DNA from: Saprospiraceae bacterium
GTDB taxonomy: Bacteria; Bacteroidota; Bacteroidia; Chitinophagales; Saprospiraceae
Assembly: GCA_016717145.1 (NCBI GenBank)
Contig: JADKGD010000037.1
Span: forward strand, 1-64,000
DNA: 64,000 nucleotides
Direction: 5' to 3'
Positions 38,532 to 47,322 of the stretch are shown here, piece after piece. Each line of letters opens with the position of its first letter. The stretch's first letter is position 1. The notes under the pieces were generated by a model. The model was given only the letters and a program-made list of their open reading frames with translations, searched no databases and was not told the DNA's origin. Made by a program: the position numbers and the translations under genes.

Positions 38532-38622
38532 TATTGAACTAAGCGAAGCGAATTGCCAAATTGAATTAAGCGAAGCGTATTGAACTATATTGACCTAAGC
38601 GAAGCGAATTGAATTAATTGAA
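38532..38622. repeat. AAGCGAAGCG dispersed repeat, copy 3
   Basis: Contains TTGAACTAAGCGAAGCGAATT, TTGAATTAAGCGAAGCGTATT, GAACTATATTG and TAAGCGAAGCGAATTGAATT. It is the longest of the three copies and directly follows element copy 3 of the CTTCAGGGG family. It ends 18 bp downstream of the symporter stop (38641, minus strand). Confidence 0.75.
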
Positions 38623-38640
38623 CAAAATCAAACTCCATCA

Positions 38641-39876
38641 TTATCTATGGTGCTTAATTTCTTCACCTTCCATCTTACTTACTGCGACTGTAGCAACGGC
38701 GTTTCCTACGACATTTGTCGCTGTCCTTCCCATATCCAGAAACTGATCTATGGGTAGCAAGATGGCTAAGCCAGCTTCCGGTATACCGAAACCAGCAATC
38801 GTTGCAGCAATGACAACCAGTGAAGCCCTGGGCACTGCAGCGATGCCTTTGCTGGTAACCATAAGAACCAGTAACATGGTGATCTGTTGTGTCAGTGTTA
38901 AATCCACGCCATAGGCCTGAGCTATTAATAATGAGCCAAATGTCATGTACATCATACTGCCGTCAAGATTAAAGGAATATCCAAGCGGTAACACAAAGCT
39001 CGTGATTTTGTCATTCAACCCAAATCTTTCCAGTTGTGTCAGCAGTTTTGGGTATGCTGATTCGCTGCTTGCGGTCGCAAATGCGAGCATGATAGGTTCT
39101 TCAATGTGTTTAATAAGGCTCCAAACGCGATTTTTAATAAAAAAATAACCAAAGCAAATCAGGATAGACCAGAGAATAGCCAGCGCAAAATAAAACAACA
39201 AAATCAGTTTTCCATATTGCACCATGACACCTATACCTTTCTCAGCAATTACGATGGAAACAGCACTAAATACTGCCAAAGGTGCCAGCCACATGATCAT
39301 GGTAGTAAGTTTTAACATGACGTGCGCTAAAGAATCCATAGCAGCAATGATGGGTTTTCCTTTATCACCGATAGCAGCTGTAGCAAGACCAAAAAGAACG
39401 GAAAAGACCACAATTTGAAGGACCATCTTATGACTTGACAGGGCCACAAATATATTTTCAGGTATTAATTGGTCCAAAAAATGTTCTAATGTAAACTGGT
39501 CTGTTTTGGGCAGGTTTTGTATTACTGCTTCAGGAATCGTGTGCTGAAAATCCAAGCCTGGCTTAAAGACATTGACGATAATCAGACCGAGTGTAAGTGA
39601 GATAATGCTGGCAAATAAAAACCATCCTATTGTCTTTATACTCATACGACCTATCGTTCCGGCATCACCAATACCTGCAACGCCTACCACAAGCGTACTT
39701 AATACCAATGGGCCAATAATAAGTTTTATAAACTTTAGAAAGATGATACTTCCATATTTGGCAATGCTGACATATGTTGCTATCTGATAAGAATCCTGAA
39801 ATAAATTTATAAAAGCACCGGTAACAATACCCGCAATTAATCCTAAAAAAATCCATACAGCAATTTTATGTTTCAT
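38641..39876 (-). CDS. Dicarboxylate/amino acid:cation symporter (DAACS family)
   Basis: 411 residues from ATG 39876 (KHKIAVWIFLGLIAGIVTG); codons upstream to 39972 are in frame but are not membrane-like. The family signature is clear: the Ser-rich reentrant loop FATASSESAYPKLL, the LPLGYSFNLDGSMMYMTFGSLLIAQ motif and the C-terminal RTATNVVGNAVATVAVSK. These proteins import glutamate, aspartate or C4-dicarboxylates with H+ or Na+ across the inner membrane. About eight helices plus two hairpins can be traced. Substrate cannot be set from sequence alone. Single gene, no partner. Confidence 0.93.
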   Translation of the reverse strand: MKHKIAVWIFLGLIAGIVTGAFINLFQDSYQIATYVSIAKYGSIIFLKFIKLIIGPLVLSTLVVGVAGIGDAGTIGRMSIKTIGWFLFASIISLTLGLIIVNVFKPGLDFQHTIPEAVIQNLPKTDQFTLEHFLDQLIPENIFVALSSHKMVLQIVVFSVLFGLATAAIGDKGKPIIAAMDSLAHVMLKLTTMIMWLAPLAVFSAVSIVIAEKGIGVMVQYGKLILLFYFALAILWSILICFGYFFIKNRVWSLIKHIEEPIMLAFATASSESAYPKLLTQLERFGLNDKITSFVLPLGYSFNLDGSMMYMTFGSLLIAQAYGVDLTLTQQITMLLVLMVTSKGIAAVPRASLVVIAATIAGFGIPEAGLAILLPIDQFLDMGRTATNVVGNAVATVAVSKMEGEEIKHHR

Positions 39877-39973
39877 CTGTTTAAATTTTGCTAAGTTGTT
39901 GAATTTGTTTAAGTTGTGAAATTTGTAAAATTCTTTTGAATGTCTCAAAGCCGTCTCAACGTATTTAATCATT

Positions 39974-40019
39974 CAGGTTTGTACCCGCCTGCACACACGA
40001 GTCGGGCAGGTGCGGACCG
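39974..40019. repeat. TGCCCG...CGGGCA inverted-repeat element, copy 2
   Basis: GGTTTGTACCCGCCTGCACA and CGAGTCGGGCAGGTGCGGACC; opposite orientation to the copy at 36222-36260. It lies in the 335-bp spacer 39877-40211, which holds no gene and otherwise only A/T-rich sequence. Confidence 0.6.
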
Positions 40020-40211
40020 ATTATGGGGATTTCATGTGTCCATTTTTATTTTTTATGGCTATGACATTGCCCTTTAATGGAAGTAATATCATAGATATTA
40101 AAAACCTATTGGACTAATGAAAGCCGAAAGTTAGATTTTTTACAAAGGATTTTTTAATATTTTGGAAATATTATTTTTGAACAGCTTAAATCCGAAAAAA
40201 CATAATGAGGA

Positions 40212-42200
40212 TTACAAACTTTCTTTTGTCTCAGGTCTCGCCAAAACATTCCATTTGAATCCTTTGACTTTTAATTTTTCATGATCCGCTTTTTGCATAG
40301 GTATGACCTTTGATTTAGGCTCTTTGTAGCATCTGATATCAGTCATTTTATTGTCTTTTAGGAAAAAGGACATATTGCTTGATTCTGTCGTATTAACGCC
40401 AACATATGCCTTTGCTTCATCTGTAATGTAGTAAACAATCTGTGCATTTCCATCAACATCCATTCTATAAATTTTACTATCCGTGAAAAATGCTTCGAGA
40501 TATCGACCTTGTATCTGATTAAAAAATAAAAGATCTGACGAGCTAAGAATTGTAGCCTGAGAGCGGACAATAAGGCGATCAATCTTTTTGCTTTTCATTT
40601 TCAGATCAATGGTATCACCGGCTATCTGAGTGCTGTCAGACCAGACGAATGGATTTGAATACAAAGTAAACAAGGAATCACTTTTGTTAAAAACAAGGGA
40701 ATCGCATACGGACTGCATGTCTTTTTTAAACATTCGCACATTATTATCTCCTATAAAATAGTCGATGGTATCCATGATGCCGGTATATATGGTGTCTGTC
40801 TGTATACTTACCCCCAAACTGTCATTAAATGCCGAAATGTCCGTTGATGTACTGTCATTAAGCACAATGTTGTTATCATCAACTACGGCATCAATTATGT
40901 CTGCCTCACCGCTTTTCGATTTGTTTTTAAGACTCCGCGCTTTTCTAGCTGCGTCTTTATCGGGGTAAATAATTCGTTCTTTAATGATACGCAATGACTT
41001 AAGCGTATCGGCTTTTAAATAGAGTGTATCATTGTCTATTTCAGTAGTAAAAAGTGGTCTGCCTGTATCATTGCTCGCTTTCATATAGTTTTCTTCTCCC
41101 CTGTACACTACATGGTCAGCATAAATAGCCGTTTTTGCCGCAGTATCCCTCCAGATGACATGACCATTGGCTATGCCAAACTTGATAGCTTTGTCATAAT
41201 CCAGCGTGTCCGCTTCTATCAGCGTAGGCGGGTCGCTGATTTGAGATCGGCCGGTGACATTAAATTTTTCAGAGATTTTATTATAAAATATTTTTTCACC
41301 TTTGACTTCATTTGTTTTTCCTTTGTACCACGCATCAGTGGTCAGGCGAAAAATTTCACTTTTTTTATCATAAAAAATTTCTTTGGCATAGGCTGTATCC
41401 TTTTCAGAAATGTATTCACTTCTTTTAAGACCACTTTTGAGTGTCACAAGATCCAGAACGCCATCATAAGTGATTGTGTCTGATTTAGCTATGGTTTTGC
41501 CTGCAAGATATTGGGCATTTCCTATGAAATCTCCTTTTTTATCATCCAGATCAAACCAACCGCTTTCGCTGTAAATTTGACTGGTATCTTTATTAATTCT
41601 GGTGGCTGCAAGAAAATTTGTTTGTTGCGTTGTTGTATTGTAGGACAAGGAATCACTCACCATATCAAAATCCGGCCCCGTCACTTTTACATGCTCATAA
41701 AAATACGCTGTTTTTTCATTGAGCAGATATCTGCCGCGTTTACTTATGAGGGTTGATGTCTTATCAATCAGTTTAGCGTTTTTTGTGTAGTATCCTATTT
41801 TGTTTTTTACATCATATTTGAGGAAAGAAGTATATAGTTTTTTGTCGGGACCATTTTCAAGGATGATATCACCATAAATATATGCTACCAGCGAGTCACC
41901 AATATATTTGAGAGAATCAGCGAATATTTTGATCGTGTCATTTTGCAGGATGACAACATTGGTATACATGGTCAGATGTGAACCTCTAAGCACAGCATTG
42001 TCACAATACATAAAAGCACCGGCATGATAGACCTTTACATTACCATTCAGAAACTGGGTTGGTGGATCTGTCGTGGCATCGATGATCTGATTATCTTCAC
42101 TGTGGATGCTTAATTGTTTGGGATTTTGTTTGCTTGAATTTGATGGTGTAATTTGTGCGCTAACAAAAACAACGGACAGAAAATTGACAACAATGATCAT
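40212..42200 (-). CDS. OstA-like protein (LptA/LptD N-terminal-like)
   Basis: 662 residues. A signal peptide (IIVVNFLSVVFVSAQ) precedes many tandem OstA-type beta-jellyroll strands (FLNGNVKVYHAGAFMYCDNAVL, IKIFADSLKYIGD, AYIYGDIILENG, KVTGPDFDMVSDSLSYN, RSQISDPPTLIEADTLDYD). This is the OstA_2-type architecture widespread in Bacteroidota. Related proteins form the periplasmic bridge that carries lipopolysaccharide to the outer membrane. It is far longer than LptA (~180 residues) and lacks the LptD barrel. A role in LPS transport is inferred from the family. It is transcribed alone; the upstream oxidoreductase gene ends 158 bp away. Confidence 0.87.
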   Translation of the reverse strand: MIIVVNFLSVVFVSAQITPSNSSKQNPKQLSIHSEDNQIIDATTDPPTQFLNGNVKVYHAGAFMYCDNAVLRGSHLTMYTNVVILQNDTIKIFADSLKYIGDSLVAYIYGDIILENGPDKKLYTSFLKYDVKNKIGYYTKNAKLIDKTSTLISKRGRYLLNEKTAYFYEHVKVTGPDFDMVSDSLSYNTTTQQTNFLAATRINKDTSQIYSESGWFDLDDKKGDFIGNAQYLAGKTIAKSDTITYDGVLDLVTLKSGLKRSEYISEKDTAYAKEIFYDKKSEIFRLTTDAWYKGKTNEVKGEKIFYNKISEKFNVTGRSQISDPPTLIEADTLDYDKAIKFGIANGHVIWRDTAAKTAIYADHVVYRGEENYMKASNDTGRPLFTTEIDNDTLYLKADTLKSLRIIKERIIYPDKDAARKARSLKNKSKSGEADIIDAVVDDNNIVLNDSTSTDISAFNDSLGVSIQTDTIYTGIMDTIDYFIGDNNVRMFKKDMQSVCDSLVFNKSDSLFTLYSNPFVWSDSTQIAGDTIDLKMKSKKIDRLIVRSQATILSSSDLLFFNQIQGRYLEAFFTDSKIYRMDVDGNAQIVYYITDEAKAYVGVNTTESSNMSFFLKDNKMTDIRCYKEPKSKVIPMQKADHEKLKVKGFKWNVLARPETKESL

Positions 42201-42357
42201 GAAAGTGTACCTGACAAAGCGTCCAATATGTAATTTAATGTCTATGATCTTAAGTTTTAATTACTTCACTAACGAACCGGTTCAATTGATTGTTACGTTA
42301 TTATGAAAATTTTAAGTGACAAAGGTACGATTATTCAGAAAAGAGATATAGTTATTT

Positions 42358-43479
42358 CTACATTTTGCTAACCGCCATTTCAGCTAATTGCTCACCAAGA
42401 TAAGACCCAATGGCTATACCCATGCCACCAAGCCTGACACCAACAAGGATATCTTTATCTACCCATTCGCATATTGGAAATTTAGTATGACCGATGCCGA
42501 GTATGCCACTCCACCAATGATCGACTTTTTTGCTTGCTCCGGGATGTATTTTTTCTAAAATTGACAAAAGATATTCCTGGATTACTTTCGTGTTGCCAAA
42601 TTCACTGGTTGCTTCTGTCACAGCATCATAATTTCTCCCACCGCCAATTAAAATGCGACCTTCAAATGGTCTGAAATATATATAACCTTTATCCACGTGG
42701 TAACATGAGTCGAGCTTAACATTGTCAAGAGGACTTGTGATCAATACCTGATTTCTGGCCGCTGTTACGGGTAGATTAGGCAGCAGTTGTGATGCGAATC
42801 CATTCGTGCAAACAATCAATTTTTTGAATGCAATACGGATATTTTCCGATCCTATAAGTTGTTTGTTAGTTTTGTCTATTTCCTTGATAGTCAATCCATT
42901 GATTATATGGATACCTAAACTTATCGCCTTTTTTATCAATTCATTCATCATCATTACAGGATTAATACTTCCTTCAAAGGCATTAAAAATACTTTGTTTT
43001 TCGAAACTAAGTACAGTGTCGTTTGATTTGACACTATAACATTGGTCTATGGAGATATGATGAGACATAAGTTCGTTACAGTATTCAATTTGAGACAAAC
43101 ACAATTGTTTGAGGTCTTCATCTTCAGGTCTGAATAACTCGGTGCCTCCACAATGTGTATATGCCATAGCAGCATCACCGATTCTGGACCTTAGTTTTTT
43201 TAGTCCTTTCCACCTCATGTTGACGACTTCCATACATTGTCCTTCTCCCATGTTTTTAATATCATCAAGTAGCTCAGATACGGAACCAAAACAAGAAAAA
43301 CCTGCATTTTTAGTACTGGCGCCATATGGTAAACTACCGCGCTCAATTATTTTTATACTTAGTTCAGGGCGACTTTCTTTAATAGATATAGCCGTGCTCA
43401 GGCCTACGATACCGGAACCGATGATGGTAATGTCCACAGGAGATTCGATAAAATATTTTTCCCAAAAACTATAATTCAT
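42358..43479 (-). CDS. FAD-dependent oxidoreductase, DAO family
   Basis: 373 residues. The N-terminal dinucleotide-binding motif is VDITIIGSGIVGLSTAISI, followed by the acidic strand end IIERG and the substrate-loop motif GASTKNAGFSCFGS typical of D-amino-acid dehydrogenase/glycine oxidase-like (DadA/DAO) enzymes. A C-terminal motif GVRLGGMGIAIGSYLGEQLAE closes the FAD site. It probably oxidises an amine or amino acid in the cytoplasm; the substrate is not determinable here. It is monocistronic, divergent from the DUF4293 gene. Confidence 0.87.
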   Translation of the reverse strand: MNYSFWEKYFIESPVDITIIGSGIVGLSTAISIKESRPELSIKIIERGSLPYGASTKNAGFSCFGSVSELLDDIKNMGEGQCMEVVNMRWKGLKKLRSRIGDAAMAYTHCGGTELFRPEDEDLKQLCLSQIEYCNELMSHHISIDQCYSVKSNDTVLSFEKQSIFNAFEGSINPVMMMNELIKKAISLGIHIINGLTIKEIDKTNKQLIGSENIRIAFKKLIVCTNGFASQLLPNLPVTAARNQVLITSPLDNVKLDSCYHVDKGYIYFRPFEGRILIGGGRNYDAVTEATSEFGNTKVIQEYLLSILEKIHPGASKKVDHWWSGILGIGHTKFPICEWVDKDILVGVRLGGMGIAIGSYLGEQLAEMAVSKM

Positions 43480-43592
43480 TATCTTGTGGCTTTATTAAGG
43501 TATATGAGTCATTGCACAAAAGTAAATGATTTAATATCATGAGCCTATATCAGGTTAACCTTAATTTTGAATAACAAATAAAAAGAAGTTTT

Positions 43593-44030
43593 ATGATTCA
43601 AAGATTGCAAAGTATTTTTTTATTATTGAGTGGCATATGTTTTTTTAGTCTCTTTGGCGTTCCGTTTGCAACCAGTAGTGTAGCCATACCTAATTTATTG
43701 TCTGATATGGTCTACAACATACAGGACAATGTCATTCTGATGATTTTATGCGGACTAGGCGGATTGGTGAGTATAGTGGCCATATTTTTATATAATAATC
43801 GGGCATTTCAAATTAAACTTAGCTATTTAGCTACTGTTTTTGCCATCTTGCTTCCAGTAGTAGCCATATTACTCATATATAATGAAGGTACTGCTACAAC
43901 TCAGGCGGATAAAATTCAGGACAAGTTTGGAATTTACCTTCCTATTGTTAGTTTGGTTTTTTCAGTACTTGCAACACGCTTTATCAATAAAGATGAAAGT
44001 ACGGTAAGGTCTATGGATCGTTTGCGATAA
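43593..44030 (+). CDS. DUF4293 four-helix membrane protein
   Basis: 145 residues. Four hydrophobic helices (IFLLLSGICFFSLFGV, VILMILCGLGGLVSIVAIFLY, LSYLATVFAILLPVVAILLIY, FGIYLPIVSLVFSVLATRF) and the conserved ends MIQRLQSIFLL and RSMDRLR identify DUF4293, a Bacteroidota-specific family of unknown function. A TAATTTTG box at 43562-43569 may be its promoter. Its stop is 4 bp before the ArfB gene, so they are probably co-transcribed. Confidence 0.9.
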   Translation: MIQRLQSIFLLLSGICFFSLFGVPFATSSVAIPNLLSDMVYNIQDNVILMILCGLGGLVSIVAIFLYNNRAFQIKLSYLATVFAILLPVVAILLIYNEGTATTQADKIQDKFGIYLPIVSLVFSVLATRFINKDESTVRSMDRLR

Positions 44031-44034
44031 AAAC

Positions 44035-44457
44035 ATGGAAGAAGAGATCCAGGCTTTAATATCTGAATGTGCGTTTACAACCAGTCGCAGCAGTGGACCT
44101 GGCGGCCAAAATGTTAATAAAACAGAAACGAGGGTAGAATTAAGATTCAATATTCAAACCTCAAAATTGTTGTCGACTGTACAAAAACAAAAATTGCTCG
44201 AAAGACTTAAATATCGTCTGGCTGATAATGAAACGTCACTCATTCTGACCGCTCAGGATACCAGAAGTCAACTCAAAAATAAAGTTTTGGTTACAAAACG
44301 TTTCTGTGATCTTATTAGGGAAACGCTAAAAGACGAAGCGCCAAGGATACCTACAAAACCTACCAGAGATTCTGTGGAGAAGCGACACGCCGAAAAAAAG
44401 GAATCAGGAATTAAAAAATCCCTGCGGGGAAACTTAAAGAATAGAGACTGGGAATAA
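44035..44457 (+). CDS. arfB: ArfB peptidyl-tRNA hydrolase (ribosome rescue)
   Basis: 140 residues. The release-factor GGQ loop is present in TSRSSGPGGQNVNKTETRVE, followed by LRFNIQTSKLL and a basic C-terminal tail (KRHAEKKESGIKKSLRGNLK) that inserts into the mRNA channel of stalled ribosomes. The length matches ArfB/YaeJ and is too short for RF1/RF2. It hydrolyses peptidyl-tRNA on non-stop complexes. It overlaps transcriptionally with the DUF4293 gene and ends at a shared terminator. Confidence 0.95.
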   Translation: MEEEIQALISECAFTTSRSSGPGGQNVNKTETRVELRFNIQTSKLLSTVQKQKLLERLKYRLADNETSLILTAQDTRSQLKNKVLVTKRFCDLIRETLKDEAPRIPTKPTRDSVEKRHAEKKESGIKKSLRGNLKNRDWE

Positions 44458-44460
44458 AAC

Positions 44461-44498
44461 AAGAAAGGCAGCCATACAATGTGATAACTGCCTTTCTT
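44461..44498. terminator. Bidirectional terminator between convergent genes
   Basis: AAGAAAGGCAG at 44461-44471 is the exact complement of CTGCCTTTCTT at 44488-44498, with a 16-nt loop. T-rich or A-rich flanks on both sides fit termination of arfB (+) and of the gene ending at 44511 (-). Confidence 0.8.
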
Positions 44499-44510
44499 TG
44501 GTATGACCTT

Positions 44511-45728
44511 TTACTTGCCTGTAACAGCTTGTTTTTCACCTTCTTCATCTGCTTCCTGTTCCTTTGATGGGGGCACAATGTGACGGGCAGTCATATGATG
44601 AAAATCAAGTTTTCTTTTTAGTTCTTCTGACTCTTTGATAAAGTCCTCCCCTTCGTCTTCATCATATTCTGTAGCAATAATTGCTTTTCCTATTTCGAGA
44701 ACTTTGTCATGTCTGTCAAGATATTGATATATTCTGGCCAGATTGTAATATGATGCACCTCTTAGCCTTTTTTCATGTTTATCACGCGAGGTATATTTTT
44801 TGGTTAAACCTTCATAATAACCAATTACAGGTTCAAGATCTTTAGCTATTTCATCCGCTGATTTATTGTATCTCATTTTGCTGAATATGGTTTTTGTGGC
44901 CGTAATCGCATTTTCAAACATCATATATTCAGGATGTTTTTCTGAGTCCAGTCTTTTGAATTTTACATAACTACGATATGGTTGGTATCCATATGCTCTG
45001 TTTACATAGGTATTACACCAGGTCGGATATTCAAGTCTGTATGCATTTTCATGATTTGAAGCTTGTGCTGCGGCATTGTTTCGAAAATCGTTAAATGCAA
45101 CAGAAGAAGTGGAGAATTCATCTGTTTCATATGTGAAATCTTTTTTTAGAGAATACGTATATGCCAGACCCTTATCAGAAACGACTTCATCAACATCCTG
45201 ATTGGCTGCTTTTGTATCAACATTTTTTAAAAACGGATTTACAACTTCCTCTTTTTTTTCTTCCTTCTTTTTTTCTTCCTTTTCCTTATTCTTCTTTTTA
45301 TCAGGTTTTGGTAATTCATTCACGGGACCATAAACGTTCATATTTCCCATACCGGTATTGACTGCAGAGACTTTGTAATACGTATTTCTACTGGTCACTT
45401 TACCGTCTTTATCTTTGTTTTCAACAGTTCTGTTTGTCGGATTAGCCTGACCTGATCTAAAGCCATCAATTTTTATTTTTACATCCAATGATCCGTTTTT
45501 TTCGACCTTGTTCCACCCGTATAACTTGATTTGATCTGCTATGTCCGAGCCAACAAAGGAGGAATTCCCTCCAATATTTAAAGTATAAGTCCTGTCTTTT
45601 TCAGGAATGTAGTTTACTGGAAATTCAACACAACTGATGTACATCCAAAAATTATCAATATCCACTTTTTGAGCACATATACTTGTACTGAAAAAAGTAA
45701 GCACTAAAAGTAATAATCCGTTTTTCAT
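44511..45728 (-). CDS. Secreted/envelope protein of unknown function with TPR-like C-terminus
   Basis: 405 residues. A signal peptide (LLLLVLTFFSTSICAQ) is followed by a region with paired strands (NFWMYISCVEFPVNYIPEKDRTY), a highly charged Lys/Glu linker at about residues 145-165 and a helical C-terminal half resembling a tetratricopeptide pair (GASYYNLARIYQYLDRHDKVLEIGKAI). It ends in an acidic tail (EQEADEEGEKQ). I do not recognise a named family. Likely periplasmic. It is transcribed alone. Confidence 0.8.
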   Translation of the reverse strand: MKNGLLLLVLTFFSTSICAQKVDIDNFWMYISCVEFPVNYIPEKDRTYTLNIGGNSSFVGSDIADQIKLYGWNKVEKNGSLDVKIKIDGFRSGQANPTNRTVENKDKDGKVTSRNTYYKVSAVNTGMGNMNVYGPVNELPKPDKKKNKEKEEKKKEEKKEEVVNPFLKNVDTKAANQDVDEVVSDKGLAYTYSLKKDFTYETDEFSTSSVAFNDFRNNAAAQASNHENAYRLEYPTWCNTYVNRAYGYQPYRSYVKFKRLDSEKHPEYMMFENAITATKTIFSKMRYNKSADEIAKDLEPVIGYYEGLTKKYTSRDKHEKRLRGASYYNLARIYQYLDRHDKVLEIGKAIIATEYDEDEGEDFIKESEELKRKLDFHHMTARHIVPPSKEQEADEEGEKQAVTGK

Positions 45729-45864
45729 TTCTATTTAATATTTTATTTTTTTAAAGGCAAATATAAAAAAAAACAATAGCAAACAACTGCATGGTAGAAA
45801 AAAAATTATTGGTCAGTATGCTAGATAATTAAAATACAATGTATATAGTAATTAAAGTATTAAC

Positions 45865-46860
45865 TTATTTCAACCTGACATGCTGTATGGAACTTAGGCC
45901 CATTCTGTATCTTATACCCAATGTAAATATGGCTCCTCTCACATCTTCATATTTTGAAAAATTGGCATGGAAGCCAGCATAAAATGTGAGATGTTGTTTT
46001 TTTTCGACCAGACTACCTCGATAAGTTGATAACTTAGGCTTCGTTAGCCTGATTCCGTATTCTGCTTCCAGGTAGGGCCCATAGCCATTTATCGAATAAA
46101 TGGTTTTGTCCTGGTATTTGGCGGGTATCGTCTGTAACAGGTTGAAAGCAAGTTTGGTTCGCAAAATGTTTTTAGTTAATACAAACTCTTTGGCAAAATA
46201 AGCCATAAAGGCATTTGATGTAGTCCCGCTTCTGAATGCGGTAATTGGTATATTGAATTTTTCTTTATCTTTGCCATCATACAATCCTACACTGAGGCCA
46301 TAAATATTTTGTTTTTTCTGAACTTCAAACGCAAGATTAAACCCAACAATGGGGCCCATAAATTTTGAAATATTTCCGGCAAATAAACCACTATTAAAGC
46401 CAAAATCAATACCAAATATCAGATCATTGGGCTTGTATGATGCCACCTCTTTTGGGCTGATGTATCTATTTAAGTCCTGTTGAAAATATCCTAATTCAAT
46501 ATAATATTTACTATCGGTTGGAACGCCTTGATAAGTTGCCGGTTTAAAATCATAAAGCTTATAACAAGCAGCGCTCAATTTATTTCTGATTATGGTGTCT
46601 GTGGTTACTACATTTGCGTCAATTATTTTGCCAAGGTAATTGATAGTCAATTCAATATTAGCAGGTTGCTTGAATAATAATTCTTTCTCACCTTCAGTAA
46701 GTTTTGCAAATGACTCGAGATCACCGACGATGCCCATTGTAGGATATTTGGCCGATATAAATGAAGGGTCCTGAGCCATTAAAAAGGTGCTCATTATAGA
46801 AAAGATGCCAAAAAAAATATTGGTGTTTCTTAATGGTATATATTTTAGTATAGTTTTCAT
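45865..46860 (-). CDS. Predicted outer-membrane beta-barrel-like protein
   Basis: 331 residues. A signal peptide-like start (NTNIFFGIFSIMSTFLMAQ) precedes a TonB-C-like or energy-like segment (ANIELTINYLGKIIDANVVTTDTIIRNKLSAACYKLYDFKPATYQGVP). From about residue 140 alternating amphipathic strands with glycine/aromatic girdles follow (DLIFGIDFGFNSGLFAGNIS, FYAGFHANFSKYEDVRGAIFTLGIRYRMG). This fits a small outer-membrane barrel. Function is unknown. Its promoter region shares the spacer 46861-47114 with the his operon, transcribed divergently; nothing else was seen in that A/T-rich spacer. Confidence 0.75.
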   Translation of the reverse strand: MKTILKYIPLRNTNIFFGIFSIMSTFLMAQDPSFISAKYPTMGIVGDLESFAKLTEGEKELLFKQPANIELTINYLGKIIDANVVTTDTIIRNKLSAACYKLYDFKPATYQGVPTDSKYYIELGYFQQDLNRYISPKEVASYKPNDLIFGIDFGFNSGLFAGNISKFMGPIVGFNLAFEVQKKQNIYGLSVGLYDGKDKEKFNIPITAFRSGTTSNAFMAYFAKEFVLTKNILRTKLAFNLLQTIPAKYQDKTIYSINGYGPYLEAEYGIRLTKPKLSTYRGSLVEKKQHLTFYAGFHANFSKYEDVRGAIFTLGIRYRMGLSSIQHVRLK

Positions 46861-47114
46861 CGATGCTAAAGCTAAACGTTTTTTTGACTATTTTTTTTGT
46901 AAAGATGGGATTAAAACTGATTTTAGTATGTCAATATTATCTTATAATATTTTATTCTTGTCAATTTTTTTTAAATTAATTTAAGCAATCAATTTTAATG
47001 CCAGCTGTTTACGCAATTGAGCTCATTGTTATTTTAAATCCTAAAAGTCTTCTTGTTTTATTAAAGTTCGTAAAATTGTCGCCGATCAAAAACTAAATTT
47101 GAAAATAAATGTTA

Positions 47115-47142
47115 TTGGTTTTGAAAATTAATTATACATTTG
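47115..47142 (+). promoter_or_regulatory. his operon promoter
   Basis: A -33-type TTG at 47115-47117 is followed after 17 bp by TACATTTG at 47135-47142, a match to the Bacteroidota TAnnTTTG consensus. Transcription would start near 47150, about 10 bp before the leader-peptide ATG. Confidence 0.65.
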
Positions 47143-47159
47143 TGTTTTAATATGTTTCC

Positions 47160-47222
47160 ATGAATTTAAGTAAGTTACATCATCATCATTTTATTACTGG
47201 CTTTCAGGCGAGAGGAAATTGA
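47160..47222 (+). CDS. hisL: his operon leader peptide
   Basis: A 20-codon open frame begins MNLSKLHHHHFITGF; four consecutive CAT (His) codons lie at 47178-47189. It precedes a perfect hairpin-plus-T-run terminator and then hisG. This is the classical arrangement of ribosome-mediated attenuation: when charged His-tRNA is scarce the ribosome stalls on the His run and the terminator does not form. The function is inferred from arrangement; the peptide itself has no other role known in the family. Confidence 0.88.
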   Translation: MNLSKLHHHHFITGFQARGN

Positions 47223-47247
47223 GATGTGTAAAATCTAATATATTTCT

Positions 47248-47279
47248 AAACCCGTCTGATTAAAACAGACGGGTTTTTT
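47248..47279 (+). terminator. his attenuator
   Basis: AAACCCGTCTG at 47248-47258 pairs perfectly with CAGACGGGTTT at 47266-47276 around ATTAAAA, ending in a T-run. It lies between leader peptide and hisG, 26 bp after the leader stop. I could not identify the competing antiterminator with certainty. Confidence 0.88.
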
Positions 47280-47322
47280 ATTTTATACCCTCAAAGTTTT
47301 ACTCAGACACAAAATAAAAGAA

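Noticed and set aside
44511..45728. Possible T9SS component among the envelope proteins at 44.5-46.9 kb
   Set aside because: Neither protein shows motifs I can tie to PorT, PorV or Gld proteins; left as unknown envelope proteins.
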